DNA of 40,002 bases from CAZPNX01 sp964518765 (GTDB taxonomy: Bacteria > Edwardsbacteria > AC1 > EtOH8): the NCBI GenBank assembly GCA_964518765.1, contig CAZFJC010000022.1, positions 1 to 40,002 on the forward strand, read 5' to 3'. Each line of letters begins with the position of its first letter. The stretch's first letter is position 1. The notes beneath the pieces were generated by a model. That model did no database searches, was not told where the DNA came from, and worked only from the letters and a program-made list of their open reading frames with translations. This document shows positions 9,401-18,405 of this stretch, piece after piece. The position numbers and the translations under genes are program-made.

Positions 9401-9786
9401 CCGCCGAACTCTGGCTGGAGCAGGGCCGGCCCCGCGAGGCTTGGCGAGAGCTGGGCAAAACTAAGAAATTCATGCCGGTCCGGCAGGGCAGTCACCAGGG
9501 CCAGTTCAACCTGTTGGCCGGGAGGGTCGAGATGATGCTGGGCCGCCGTGACCAGGCCTACCGCTTGATGAAGCTGGCCAGGGAGATCTTTCGATCCCTG
9601 GGCATGAGACTGCAGGAGGGCATGGCAAACTATTGGCTGGGGGTGCTTCAGGCACTCTGCGGGCAAAACGATTCGTCCATCGGCTATTTGGAGGAGGCCT
9701 TCGCCATTTTCGAATCCATCGAGGCCGGATTGTGGAAGGAGAGGGCCCAGAGGGAGTTAATAAAGCTCGGGGCCGGGAGCCGCTGA
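6466..9786 (+). CDS. GGDEF - AAA ATPase - TPR signalling protein
   Basis: This is a 1106-residue cytoplasmic multidomain regulator with no membrane segment seen. Residues ~1-165 form a diguanylate cyclase domain with an intact RYGGDEF (GGDEF 86-90) and an inhibitory I-site RPSD (77-80), so c-di-GMP synthesis with product feedback is expected. Residues ~175-560 form a MalT/AAA_16-like ATPase with Walker A GVVGIGKT (204-211) and Walker B KILVVDN (312-318). From about residue 570 to the end there are helical repeats, with clear TPR units from ~690 (e.g. LGNLAFSRGRLDEARRYFSR). This is the plan of STAND-type signal switches, with GGDEF in place of a DNA-binding output. It overlaps hutH by four bases and precedes a protease gene by two, so it is made with them. 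The signal it senses is unknown; its position suggests amino-acid or envelope status. Confidence 0.88.
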   Translation: MTGIERQYLDELSGAFNRRYLSEVLEPELKAQIDRRSCFSLVMVDIDRFKEINDLFGHLHGDQVIRDFSAYLRSCIRPSDRVIRYGGDEFLCYMQGIGRNDAERIYQRILERCRFRKMAGHAITISVGIAEHPRDAAGVEELIKLADESLYDAKRRGRDRLGAVRSRHLEVPIKAFVDRSREKELLSLYLMAAEGRAKVVLVKGVVGIGKTRLVREVLNRISYREVLWADCLALDEAISYHCIRQLLSYKLRRRGEQLLSELPPAFQLEIVKLLPELARAQDSQAERIGPVLDKYRLYEGVRLFIEQGEIRKILVVDNIQWMDRESPGVLRYLMRALKDRDIAFVLICRSEEMGPEWKEFMAGVGRELEFYEVELGHFDTASIRETVGLALGEEPGDRLANFVIKKSGGNPYFIEEILRELHLREHLKVDREIWSFREPEEMTVPRKVADVIHQKYQRLSPEARSILAAASVAGSFDREIIEEITGFNPGHVEGLLDEIIRLGLAGGERSRLMFREEICQQAIYQKWAQGEQARKAHLKVVDILERRNRGRLAGVIDELAYHCRRAMDHRRGITYCLRAAEKAGQAYSNWDARRYYGWAMDLLREAGVSDQDERMWNARLKSLEMDFLIGDPQKLLAEYDWLLRQAREQRNSSRQAEVLFRTALVMSYSLSQHRKALPLARRAYEIFKRLGNRQAMAGALNLLGVIYRNLGQYGRSAESLRHSVSLKTGTGSTGQAWTNLGNLAFSRGRLDEARRYFSRALKVFQARGDRVNQALVQGNLSVLARVQGDMPRAMDLLQRSLSLKRLIGDRRGEALSLVSLGNIHTDQDQFAQALECYRMAVRINAEVPQKGLGILAARNMGLVYRSLGQFNKAMECMQQALAMAEEAGDKESRQLILNAMGDVQLNLGHLAQAKQYFVAAARSTIAPNLPSQYLLAISLTNYHLEAGELGKARKSIRKAYRHCKTIHSRFMACLVSQLSAELWLEQGRPREAWRELGKTKKFMPVRQGSHQGQFNLLAGRVEMMLGRRDQAYRLMKLAREIFRSLGMRLQEGMANYWLGVLQALCGQNDSSIGYLEEAFAIFESIEAGLWKERAQRELIKLGAGSR

Positions 9787-9788
9787 GT

Positions 9789-11054
9789 ATGGCAGTTCTC
9801 GTTCTGGTGCTGTTATTGGGATATCTCCTTTCCTGCATCCTGTCGCTCATCAACGTCAGGCACTTGGAGTCGATGTCCCACAGGGGCCTGCCCGCCGCTC
9901 TGGAAGGGGTGCTCGATGAAAAGGGATTGGCCACCATGGTGGAATACCATCGGGCCAATGCTGGGTTGGGCATCTGGGGAGGGGCCGTGTCCCTGGCCGC
10001 GGCCCTGGCGCTGTTACTGAGCGGATTTCTGCCCTGGCTGGCGGGGAAGCTGTTGGCGACTTCCTTGCCTTTATGGGTCCAGGGCCTGGCCGCCCTTTTC
10101 ATCCCGCTGTTCCTGCTGCACCTGGCAGGCATCCCGGCCTCGTTGGCATCAAGCTTCGGTGTGGAAAGGCGGTTCGGATTCAGCACCATCACCCCGGGGA
10201 CCTGGGTGGCCGACCAGGCCAAGGGCCTGCTGGTCTCCGGCCTGCTGATGGGGCTGCTTTTCGCCGGCCTTTACCTCTTTATATACTGGCTGGGCGGATG
10301 GTGGTGGCTGCCGGCCTGGGGGCTGGTCAGCCTGTTCATCTTGCTGGTGACCTTCATCGCGCCGGTACTGCTGGCTCCGCTTTTTAACAAGTTCACCCCC
10401 ATCGCCGACCAGGAGCTCCACGACCGGATCATGGAGCTGGCAAAACAGGCCAGGTTCTCCCTGGCCGGGGTTTTCCAGATGGACGCTTCGCGCCGCAGCA
10501 CCCACGACAACGCCTACTTCACCGGGTTGGGGTCCACTAGACGCATCGTCTTCTACGACACCATGGTCCGAGGCTATTCCCACGGGGAGCTGCTGGCGGT
10601 GCTGGGACACGAGATAGGCCACTGGAAGTTGGGGCACATTCCCAAAATGCTGACCATCTCGGCCCTGGTTTCGGGCCTGGTCCTGCTGCTTACCTCGCGG
10701 GTGCTGAATGGGGCTTGGCTGTATGGCGCCATCGGAGCGGCTGATATCTATAATAAAATAGGGCTATCCGGGCCGATGGTCGGCCTGGCCCTGCTGGTGG
10801 CCTCGCTGCTGTTCTCTCCCCTGGGCCTGCTGCTGTCGCCGCTGACCTCCTGGCTGTCGCGTCGCCACGAATACCAGGCCGATGCCTTCTCCCTGAGGAT
10901 GCACCCGGAACCGGAGGACTTGAGGAGCGCCCTGCGCAAGTTGGGCGGCAGGAACCTGTCGAACCTGTTCCCCCACCCGCTGTATGTGGCCTTCCACTAC
11001 AGCCACCCGCCCCTGCTGGCCCGGCTGAGGGCGATAGATAAAAGCCAAGTTTAA
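9789..11054 (+). CDS. M48-family membrane zinc metalloprotease (STE24/CAAX-protease-1-like)
   Basis: This 421-residue integral membrane protease has about seven hydrophobic helices. The zinc site is HEIGH (His274, Glu275, His278) with the third ligand Glu361 in RRHEYQADAF. The upstream block MDASRRSTHDNAYFTGLG, followed by RRIVFYDT, is typical of STE24/M48A enzymes. In bacteria such proteins are thought to act in membrane-protein quality control; the substrate here is unknown. The frame is open further upstream, but the ATG at 9789 is preferred: GGGAG (9775-9779) lies nine bases before it, and the start is two bases after the preceding stop. It ends the packed operon; a palindromic repeat follows. 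Confidence 0.9.
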   Translation: MAVLVLVLLLGYLLSCILSLINVRHLESMSHRGLPAALEGVLDEKGLATMVEYHRANAGLGIWGGAVSLAAALALLLSGFLPWLAGKLLATSLPLWVQGLAALFIPLFLLHLAGIPASLASSFGVERRFGFSTITPGTWVADQAKGLLVSGLLMGLLFAGLYLFIYWLGGWWWLPAWGLVSLFILLVTFIAPVLLAPLFNKFTPIADQELHDRIMELAKQARFSLAGVFQMDASRRSTHDNAYFTGLGSTRRIVFYDTMVRGYSHGELLAVLGHEIGHWKLGHIPKMLTISALVSGLVLLLTSRVLNGAWLYGAIGAADIYNKIGLSGPMVGLALLVASLLFSPLGLLLSPLTSWLSRRHEYQADAFSLRMHPEPEDLRSALRKLGGRNLSNLFPHPLYVAFHYSHPPLLARLRAIDKSQV

Positions 11055-11125
11055 CTTAGCCACCAAGGCGCCACGGCACTATAAATCCCATTTGTTTATA
11101 GTGCATTTAATGCCTTTGTGGTGTA
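11055..11125. repeat. Palindromic intergenic repeat before hutU
   Basis: A perfect 10-base inverted repeat GCACTATAAA (11076-11085) / TTTATAGTGC (11095-11104) lies inside imperfect outer arms CACCAAGGC and GCCTTTGTGGTG. The arms match those of the repeat at 14077-14145, so this is a dispersed family. It lies between the M48 protease gene and hutU. It could fold in RNA, but there is no T-run after the stem. Confidence 0.6.
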
Positions 11126-11138
11126 TAAAGGATCTGAT

Positions 11139-12791
<1,653 letters not shown>

Positions 12792-12795
12792 CCAT

Positions 12796-14076
12796 ATGGA
12801 CCTCATCATCCAGCATATCGCCCAGCTGGTGACCCTGGCCGGACCCCCGGGCCCCCGCTTTGGCCCGGCCCAGTCCGAGCTAGGGATAATCGAGGACGGG
12901 CTGGTGGCAATCGAGGGGGGGATGATCGCCGAGGTCGGCAGGACGGCGGAGCTCAAGCCCAAACTCAAGCTTAGACCCCATACCAAGGTCATCGACGCCG
13001 GGAACATGGTGGCCATGCCGGGCTTCGTGGATTGCCACACCCACCTGGTCTACGGCGGCTCGCGGGAGGAGGAGTTCGAGCTGCGGGCACAGGGGCTATC
13101 CTATATAGACATAGCGGCCAGGGGGGGCGGCATCCGCTCCACGGTCCGGGCTACCCGGGCGGCCTCCAAGGAGGAGCTGGAGAGGGCGGCGCTCAAGCGG
13201 CTGGACCGGATGCTGATGTGGGGTACCACCACGGTCGAGGCCAAGAGCGGGTACGGGCTTTCCACCGAAAGCGAGGTCAAGATTCTTGAGGTCATAAATG
13301 ATTTGAACGAGAGACAGGCGATAGAGGTGGTGCCGACGTTCATGGGGGCGCACGAGTTTCCCGACGAAGTCAGAGATCAGAAGGCAGAAGGCAGAAATGA
13401 TTTTCCGCGCGAAGAGTATATCAGGCTGATATGCGAGGAGATGATCCCGCTGGTGGTCCAGAGGAAGCTGGCCGAGTTCTGCGATGTTTTCTGCGACCAG
13501 GGGGTGTTCACCCCGGCCGAGGCGGAGAGGATTTTGAAAACCGCCGCCAATTATGATATCATAGCCAAGATACACGCCGACGAGCTGGCTCCGGTGGGCG
13601 CGACCGAGGTAGCCGGCAGGGTGAGGGCCGTATCGGCCGAGCACCTGTTGCACCCCTCGCTGGAGGGCTTGGAGCTGATGAGGGAGGCGGGCACGGTGGC
13701 GGTGCTGCTGCCGGGCACCAGCCTGACCCTCAAGAAGCAGTACGCCCCGGCCCGGAGGATGGTGGAGATGGGCATACCGGTGGCCCTGGCCACCGACCAC
13801 AACCCGGGCACCTGCACCCTGGAGGCTATGCCCATCGTCATCGGGCTGGCCTGCCTCTACCTGGGGCTGACACCGGCCGAAGCCATCTGCGCCGCTACCT
13901 ACAATGCGGCCTGCGCCCTGAACCGGGGGGGCAGGCTGGGGTCCATTGAAGTAGGAAAACAGGCGGATATCATCCTGCTGGACATACCCAATTACCGCTA
14001 CTTGCCCTACCACTTCGGGGTCAACTACGTGCAGTCGGTGGTGAAGAACGGCAAGATAGTTGTCGGGGATTCATAA
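12796..14076 (+). CDS. hutI: Imidazolonepropionase
   Basis: This amidohydrolase-superfamily enzyme opens the ring of imidazolonepropionate to give N-formimino-L-glutamate. Metal and substrate residues are visible: His81 and His83 in DCHTHLVYGG, His186 in GAHEFP, His260 and Glu263 in IHADEL, and Asp334 in ATDHNPGT. The 426 residues are slightly more than usual because a stretch at residues 191-202 is encoded by a repeat-like sequence (13368-13400), just after the GAHEFP motif. The ATG at 12796 is five bases after the hutU stop with no good ribosome site, so coupling to hutU translation is likely. The insertion lies on a surface-type loop between conserved blocks, so activity may well be kept. 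Confidence 0.95.
   Translation: MDLIIQHIAQLVTLAGPPGPRFGPAQSELGIIEDGLVAIEGGMIAEVGRTAELKPKLKLRPHTKVIDAGNMVAMPGFVDCHTHLVYGGSREEEFELRAQGLSYIDIAARGGGIRSTVRATRAASKEELERAALKRLDRMLMWGTTTVEAKSGYGLSTESEVKILEVINDLNERQAIEVVPTFMGAHEFPDEVRDQKAEGRNDFPREEYIRLICEEMIPLVVQRKLAEFCDVFCDQGVFTPAEAERILKTAANYDIIAKIHADELAPVGATEVAGRVRAVSAEHLLHPSLEGLELMREAGTVAVLLPGTSLTLKKQYAPARRMVEMGIPVALATDHNPGTCTLEAMPIVIGLACLYLGLTPAEAICAATYNAACALNRGGRLGSIEVGKQADIILLDIPNYRYLPYHFGVNYVQSVVKNGKIVVGDS
13368..13400 (+). repeat. AGTCAGAAATCAGAA-type repeat inside hutI
   Basis: The DNA runs AGTCAGAGATCAGAAGGCAG and continues with more AGAAGGCAGAAATGA-like units. It closely resembles the intergenic sequence AAGTCAGAAATCAGAA at 18371-18386. 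It adds roughly nine codons to hutI in frame (residues about 191-202, EVRDQKAEGRND), where related enzymes have a short loop. This looks like insertion of a dispersed repeat into a coding region without breaking the frame. Confidence 0.55.
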
Positions 14077-14145
14077 CCACAAAGACGCCAAGGCACTGAT
14101 CACAGCCTTCAAACTATTCCTTTGTGCCTTAGCGGTTATAAAAGA
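14077..14145. repeat. Palindromic intergenic repeat before ftcD
   Basis: The left arm AACCACAAAGACGCCAAGGC (from 14075) faces the right arm TTTGTGCCTTAGCGGTT (about 14121-14137), forming an imperfect hairpin. The arms match the repeat at 11055-11125. Both copies sit in the hut region, one ahead of hutU and one ahead of ftcD, leaving only a short leader before each start codon. Confidence 0.55.
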
Positions 14146-14162
14146 AGAAACGGAGATAACGA

Positions 14163-15839
14163 ATGACCCAGCTGGTGGAATGTGTCCCTAATTTCTCGGA
14201 GGGCCGGGATAAAAAGATCATCGAGGCCATCGCCGACGCGGTGCGGGGTGTGGCCGATGTCAAGCTGCTGGATGTTGACCCGGGGGCGGACACCAACCGT
14301 ACCGTCTACACCTTCGTGGGCACGCCCCAGGGCGCGGCCGAGGCCGCCTTCCAGGCGGCCAAAAAGGCCTACGAGCTGATAGATATGTCCAAGCACAAGG
14401 GCGCCCATCCCCGCATGGGGGCCATGGACGTCTGCCCCTTTATACCGGTGACCGGCGTCACCATGGACGACTGCGTGGCCATCGCCAAGGGGGTGGGCAA
14501 ACGTCTGGGCCAGGATCTGGAGGTTCCGGTATATTTGTACGAATTCGCCGCCACATCGCCGGAGAGACAAAGCCTGGCCGAGATCCGGGCCGGCGAATAC
14601 GAGGCGCTGGAGCAAAAGCTCTCGGACCCTAAGTGGAAGCCGGACTTCGGGCCGGCCAGGCTCAAGCCCAGGTGGGGGGCCAGCGTGGTCGGGGCCCGGG
14701 AGTTCCTGATAGCCTACAACGTCAACCTCAACACCCGCGACCGCAAGCTGGCCAACGAGATCGCCCTTAACATCCGCGAGGGCGGGCGGGCCAAGAGAGA
14801 CGAGAAGGGCAACCTGGTCAAGGACGAGAAGGGCAAAACGGTAAAGCTGCCGGGAAAGCACAAAGCGGTGCGGGCCATCGGCTGGTACATCGACGCCTAC
14901 CGCCAAGCCCAGGTGTCCATCAACCTCATCAACTACAAGATCACACCGCTCCATGTGGTCTTCGATTCGGTATGCGAGGAGGCGGAGAAACTTGGTTTGA
15001 GAGTTACCGGCTCGGAGCTAGTGGGTTTGATACCTTTAACGCCCATGCTGGACGCCGGGCGGCACTATCTGAAGAAGCAGGGCAAGTCCTCAGGCCTTCC
15101 CGAATCCGAGCTGATAGAGATGGCCGTCAGGTCCATGGGGCTGGACCAGCTGGGCGAATTCGATCCGGGTAAAAAGATCATCGAATATAATTTCGAGAAA
15201 CCCCGCCCCTTGATATCGCTGACAGCGAAGGGATTCGTGGACGAGGTGTCCACCGAGTCTCCGGCTCCGGGCGGGGGATCGGTGGCGGCCCTGGCCGGAA
15301 GCCTGGCGGCGGCCCTGGCGGCCATGGTGGCCAATCTGACGGTGGGAAAGAAGGGATACGAGACAGCCTGGGAGGAGCTGGCCGAACTGGCCGAGAGGGC
15401 GCAGGCCGTAAAAGATCGGCTACTGAGGGCGGTGGACGACGACACCGACGCCTTCAACGACCTGATGGAGGCCATGCGCCTGCCCAAGGCCAGCGAGGAG
15501 CAGAAGAGGGCCAGGGAGGAGGCCATGGAGCTGGGATACCAGAAGGCGGCGGCGGTACCCCTGGGGACGGCGGCCGCCTGTCTGGAGGCTCTGGAACTGG
15601 CGCTGGAGGTGGCCGAGAAGGGCAACGCCAATTCGGCCTCGGACGCCGGGGTGGCAGCGTTGATGGCCAGGGCCGGGGCCGAGGGCGCGGCCCTCAACGT
15701 GCTCATTAACCTGCCTTCCATCAGGGACGTTAAGTTCAAGGAGGAACACACCAGAAAGGCTGAAGAGCTCTCCGCCAGGGCGGCCGAGATGTGCACCAGG
15801 GCGCAGGAGGCGGTTAAAAGGTCGATCGACCAGCTTTGA
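14163..15839 (+). CDS. ftcD: Bifunctional glutamate formimidoyltransferase / formimidotetrahydrofolate cyclodeaminase
   Basis: This protein transfers the formimino group of formiminoglutamate to tetrahydrofolate, giving glutamate, and then releases ammonia to form 5,10-methenyl-THF. Residues 1-~330 are the transferase, with the catalytic-type His82 in HKGAHPRMGAMDVCPF. Residues ~350-558 are the cyclodeaminase, with PAPGGGSVAALAGSLAAAL (from 367) and NANSASDAGVAAL. At 558 residues it has the fused arrangement known from vertebrate FTCD; many bacteria use HutG or HutF instead, or separate genes. A run of Lys/Asp/Glu (about 210-235) is a small charged insertion. The ATG at 14163 has GGAG (14152-14155) at good spacing. 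It closes the histidine pathway and feeds one-carbon units to folate, which ThyX also uses. Confidence 0.95.
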   Translation: MTQLVECVPNFSEGRDKKIIEAIADAVRGVADVKLLDVDPGADTNRTVYTFVGTPQGAAEAAFQAAKKAYELIDMSKHKGAHPRMGAMDVCPFIPVTGVTMDDCVAIAKGVGKRLGQDLEVPVYLYEFAATSPERQSLAEIRAGEYEALEQKLSDPKWKPDFGPARLKPRWGASVVGAREFLIAYNVNLNTRDRKLANEIALNIREGGRAKRDEKGNLVKDEKGKTVKLPGKHKAVRAIGWYIDAYRQAQVSINLINYKITPLHVVFDSVCEEAEKLGLRVTGSELVGLIPLTPMLDAGRHYLKKQGKSSGLPESELIEMAVRSMGLDQLGEFDPGKKIIEYNFEKPRPLISLTAKGFVDEVSTESPAPGGGSVAALAGSLAAALAAMVANLTVGKKGYETAWEELAELAERAQAVKDRLLRAVDDDTDAFNDLMEAMRLPKASEEQKRAREEAMELGYQKAAAVPLGTAAACLEALELALEVAEKGNANSASDAGVAALMARAGAEGAALNVLINLPSIRDVKFKEEHTRKAEELSARAAEMCTRAQEAVKRSIDQL

Positions 15840-15935
15840 GAATGGGGTTGCGAGGTTTTGATGGTTTCCCCTATGGGACGGTTGGGTGATATGATATCGG
15901 TGGGGAGCCCTCGGACAGGGGTCGGGAGAGGAGAG

Positions 15936-15965
15936 ATGAAAAAGAAAGCAACACGCTATGGCTGA
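15936..15965 (+). CDS. Possible 9-codon upstream ORF
   Basis: An ATG with a strong purine-rich ribosome site (GGAGAGGAGAG just before it) encodes MKKKATRYG and stops at 15963-15965, overlapping the ATG of the TPR gene at 15958. The TPR gene itself has no ribosome site, so translation may enter through this leader and restart. Alternatively it is chance. No conservation evidence is available. Confidence 0.25.
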   Translation: MKKKATRYG

Positions 15966-17463
15966 GGTGGCCAGGCTCAAGGAACAGGGGCGACAGTTTT
16001 TCCTGAAGGGCGAGTGGGAGAAGGCCAGGCGGGCCTCGGAGCAGGTGTTGCTGTTCGACTCTGAGGACACCGAGTTCAGCCTGATCCTGGCCGACGTATA
16101 TCTGCAGTGCGACGATTCGCGCAAGGCCCTGGACCAGTTCGAGAAGACCCTGAGGCTGGCCGAAAAGTCCGGCGACTACGGGCGGGGCATCGTGGCCTGC
16201 CGCCGGATATTAGCTATTGACAGGGAGCGTATAGAGTTATATAATAAGGCCGGCGAGTTGTATTTCAGGATGGGCCTTAAAAGCGGCACCGTCCGGGAAT
16301 GGCTGAAATACGCCGATCAGCTTAAGCTCCGCTCCGACTTTACCGCCATCAGCGTCTGCTATCAGAAGATAGCCGGGATTCTGCCTGAGAACCCCGGGCT
16401 GCGGGATCTGGCGGCACGGGTAAAGTTGCTGAACGATCAGCTGTTATCCGACACTTCGGAATCGGCGCCCGAGCCGGCCGACATCGCCCCCTACCGACGT
16501 CTAGTGGACGTGGCCCTGAAGATGGGCCAGCCGAGGAAGATCCTGGAGACCCAGCTGTCCTACGCCAGGGTGCTGCAGCGCCGGGGATTCACCCGAAAGG
16601 CTAAAGCAGTATACCAGAAGATTCTGGAACGCGACCCGACCAACGAGGAGGCACTTTCCAAGGTCCTGGCTCTGCAGGACAGCAGCGAGGTCGACCAGGC
16701 CAAGCTGAGGGAGGATTTCTACACGGCCGGCCGGGCTTTTCAGGAGGCGGCCTGGACCAAGATAGACGAGGCCTACGAGCCCTACTACGAGCTGGGGGTC
16801 CTCTTTCGTTCCGAGGGGCTAAGGGACGAGGCCATCATCGAGTTCCAGCAAGCCATCAAGGGTGGCGGTCGGCAGCTCAAGGCCTACGAGATGCTGGCGG
16901 TGTCCTTTCTGGAGCAGGGGGACTTCGGGCTGGCCAAGGAGGTGCTACACCAGGGGCTTTCCATAAAAAAGTTCCTGGACAACGAGTACGTTGGGCTGCA
17001 CTACAACTTGGGGCTGGCCCACGAGCAGATGGGGGACCTGGCCAAGGCCCTGGGCGAGTACGAGCAGGTCTACATCCTCGACATTACCTACAAGGACGTG
17101 GCCGCCAGGCTGCGGAGAATAGAGGCCCAGCTCAAAGCCCAAGCCCAGCCTGAGCCCGAGGCCCCACCCTCAGCCACAGTGCCGGAGCCGCAGCCGGAAT
17201 TGGCCCCCCCGCTTCGGGCAGAGAGTCCGGCCACGCCGGAGGCGATCCTGCCGACGAAGCCACTATTTACTGAGGCAGAGATCAATCCGGAGCCGGCTCT
17301 GCCGCCCCAGCCGGCCGAGGCAGCGATGATACAGGAGCCGGCGCCGTTCCCAACGTCCGAGACTCCGGTCACGGCCGCGGAAGCGGCCGAGGCCCAGGCC
17401 TCTCCGGAGCAAGAGGAGAGGGAGGAGATATACCTCAAGGACCAGGGGCTGTCATTCCTGTAA
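15958..17463 (+). CDS. TPR protein with C-terminal Pro/Glu-rich tail (paralogue A)
   Basis: This 501-residue cytoplasmic-looking protein has no signal peptide. Residues ~1-390 are helical TPR-type repeats, e.g. ADVYLQCDDSRKALDQFEK and GELYFRMGLKSGTVREWLK. Residues ~250-385 form a module shared with the gene at 18406: Glu-Ala-Tyr...Tyr-Tyr-Glu-Leu-Gly, GLRDEAIIEFQQAIKGGG, NEYVGLHYNLGLAHEQMGD and YKDVAARLRRIEAQL. Residues ~395-490 are low-complexity Pro/Glu/Ala. It lies directly before an ExeA-like ATPase gene and is probably a scaffold for it. Similar TPR proteins accompany type IV pilus or gliding machinery in Myxococcus-like bacteria; that link is inference. Confidence 0.75.
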   Translation: MAEVARLKEQGRQFFLKGEWEKARRASEQVLLFDSEDTEFSLILADVYLQCDDSRKALDQFEKTLRLAEKSGDYGRGIVACRRILAIDRERIELYNKAGELYFRMGLKSGTVREWLKYADQLKLRSDFTAISVCYQKIAGILPENPGLRDLAARVKLLNDQLLSDTSESAPEPADIAPYRRLVDVALKMGQPRKILETQLSYARVLQRRGFTRKAKAVYQKILERDPTNEEALSKVLALQDSSEVDQAKLREDFYTAGRAFQEAAWTKIDEAYEPYYELGVLFRSEGLRDEAIIEFQQAIKGGGRQLKAYEMLAVSFLEQGDFGLAKEVLHQGLSIKKFLDNEYVGLHYNLGLAHEQMGDLAKALGEYEQVYILDITYKDVAARLRRIEAQLKAQAQPEPEAPPSATVPEPQPELAPPLRAESPATPEAILPTKPLFTEAEINPEPALPPQPAEAAMIQEPAPFPTSETPVTAAEAAEAQASPEQEEREEIYLKDQGLSFL

Positions 17464-17482
17464 CGACCCACAAGGAGCACCC

Positions 17483-18355
17483 ATGGACTACGAACGCTTC
17501 TTCAAGCTGAGCGGCGATCCCTTCTCCAACGTGCCGGACAACCGCTTCTACTACGACAGCCCTCAGCACAGCCAGGCGGTGATGCATCTGGCCCACGTAG
17601 CCGAGCGGATGCGGGGCCTGGGGGTGCTGACCGGCGAAGTAGGGGCCGGCAAGACCATGCTGGCCCGGCGTCTGCTGGAGATCCTCCGTGAGGACGGGCG
17701 TTTCGAGACGGCCCTGCTGGTGCTGACCCACGCCGATTTCAGCCCCCAGTGGTTCCTGAAGCGGATCGGCATGCTGCTGGGGGTGCGCGACCTGCAGGAG
17801 GAGAAGACCCAGATCTCCACGGCGGTGGCCCGCCGCCTGATGGAGCTGCACGCCGAGGGCCGTAAACCGGTGATCCTTATCGACGAGGCCAACCTGCTGA
17901 GGGGCCAGCCGATACTCGAGGAGATCCGGGGGCTTCTCAACCTGGAGCTTTCCGACACCAGGCTGATAACCTTTATCATGTTCGGCATGGTGGAGGTAAA
18001 CCAGAATCTGCTGGCCGACGTCTCCCTCAACCAGCGGGTGGCGGTGCGCTACCACCTAGAGCCGCTGGACCCGGCCTCGGTCAGGGAGTACATACAGCAC
18101 CGGCTGGTTATCGCCGGACGCGAGGAGGAGCTGTTCACCGAGACCGCCTACGACCTCATCGCCCGCTATTCCCAGGGGAGGCCGCGGCTGGTCAATGCCG
18201 TCTGCGACAACGCCCTGATGGAGGGCTGCCTCCAAGAGAAGGAGATGATCGACGCGGCGGTGGTGCAGACGGTGGCCTATAACCTGGGGCTGGTGCCGGC
18301 CGAGGAGGAGGACTCGCAGACCGAGCTTAACCTGGGACAGGAATACGCCTTCTAG
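17483..18355 (+). CDS. ExeA/GspA-type AAA+ ATPase
   Basis: This 290-residue ATPase starts with the family-typical MDYERFFKLSGDPFSNVPDN (aromatic plus DPF). Walker A is GEVGAGKT (51-58) and Walker B is VILIDEA (130-136), followed by the sensor region QRVAVRYHLEPLD and a helical lid (SQGRPRLVNAVCDNALM). ExeA/GspA proteins help assemble type II secretion or type IV pilus complexes across the wall, but those usually carry a membrane helix and a peptidoglycan-binding tail; this one ends after the AAA+ core and looks soluble. AAGGAG lies just before the ATG. It is flanked on both sides by paralogous TPR proteins, so it probably works with them in one complex. The exact machine is not identifiable from this window. 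Confidence 0.85.
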   Translation: MDYERFFKLSGDPFSNVPDNRFYYDSPQHSQAVMHLAHVAERMRGLGVLTGEVGAGKTMLARRLLEILREDGRFETALLVLTHADFSPQWFLKRIGMLLGVRDLQEEKTQISTAVARRLMELHAEGRKPVILIDEANLLRGQPILEEIRGLLNLELSDTRLITFIMFGMVEVNQNLLADVSLNQRVAVRYHLEPLDPASVREYIQHRLVIAGREEELFTETAYDLIARYSQGRPRLVNAVCDNALMEGCLQEKEMIDAAVVQTVAYNLGLVPAEEEDSQTELNLGQEYAF

Positions 18356-18358
18356 CAA

Positions 18359-18390
18359 GACTGAAATCAAAAGTCAGAAATCAGAACCAG
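18359..18390 (+). repeat. AGTCAGAAATCAGAA-type intergenic repeat
   Basis: AAGTCAGAAATCAGAA (18371-18386), preceded by a similar ACTGAAATCAAA, fills the short gap between the ATPase gene and the next TPR gene. It resembles the repeat found inside hutI at 13368-13400. Such TCAGAAATC tandem motifs occur between genes in many environmental bacterial genomes. Confidence 0.5.
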
Positions 18391-18405
18391 TTGATGCAGT
18401 GAATC

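Noticed and set aside
9633..9788. Upstream extension of the M48 protease frame
   Set aside because: The extra 52 residues overlap the TPR protein in another frame and are not membrane-like; the ATG at 9789 has a good ribosome site.
13096..14013. 305-codon open frame on the minus strand
   Set aside because: It lies wholly opposite hutI, whose motifs are clear; long antisense frames are expected at this GC content. The same applies to minus-strand frames at 4964-5692, 11772-12452, 18367-19242, 20137-21120 and 30924-31673.
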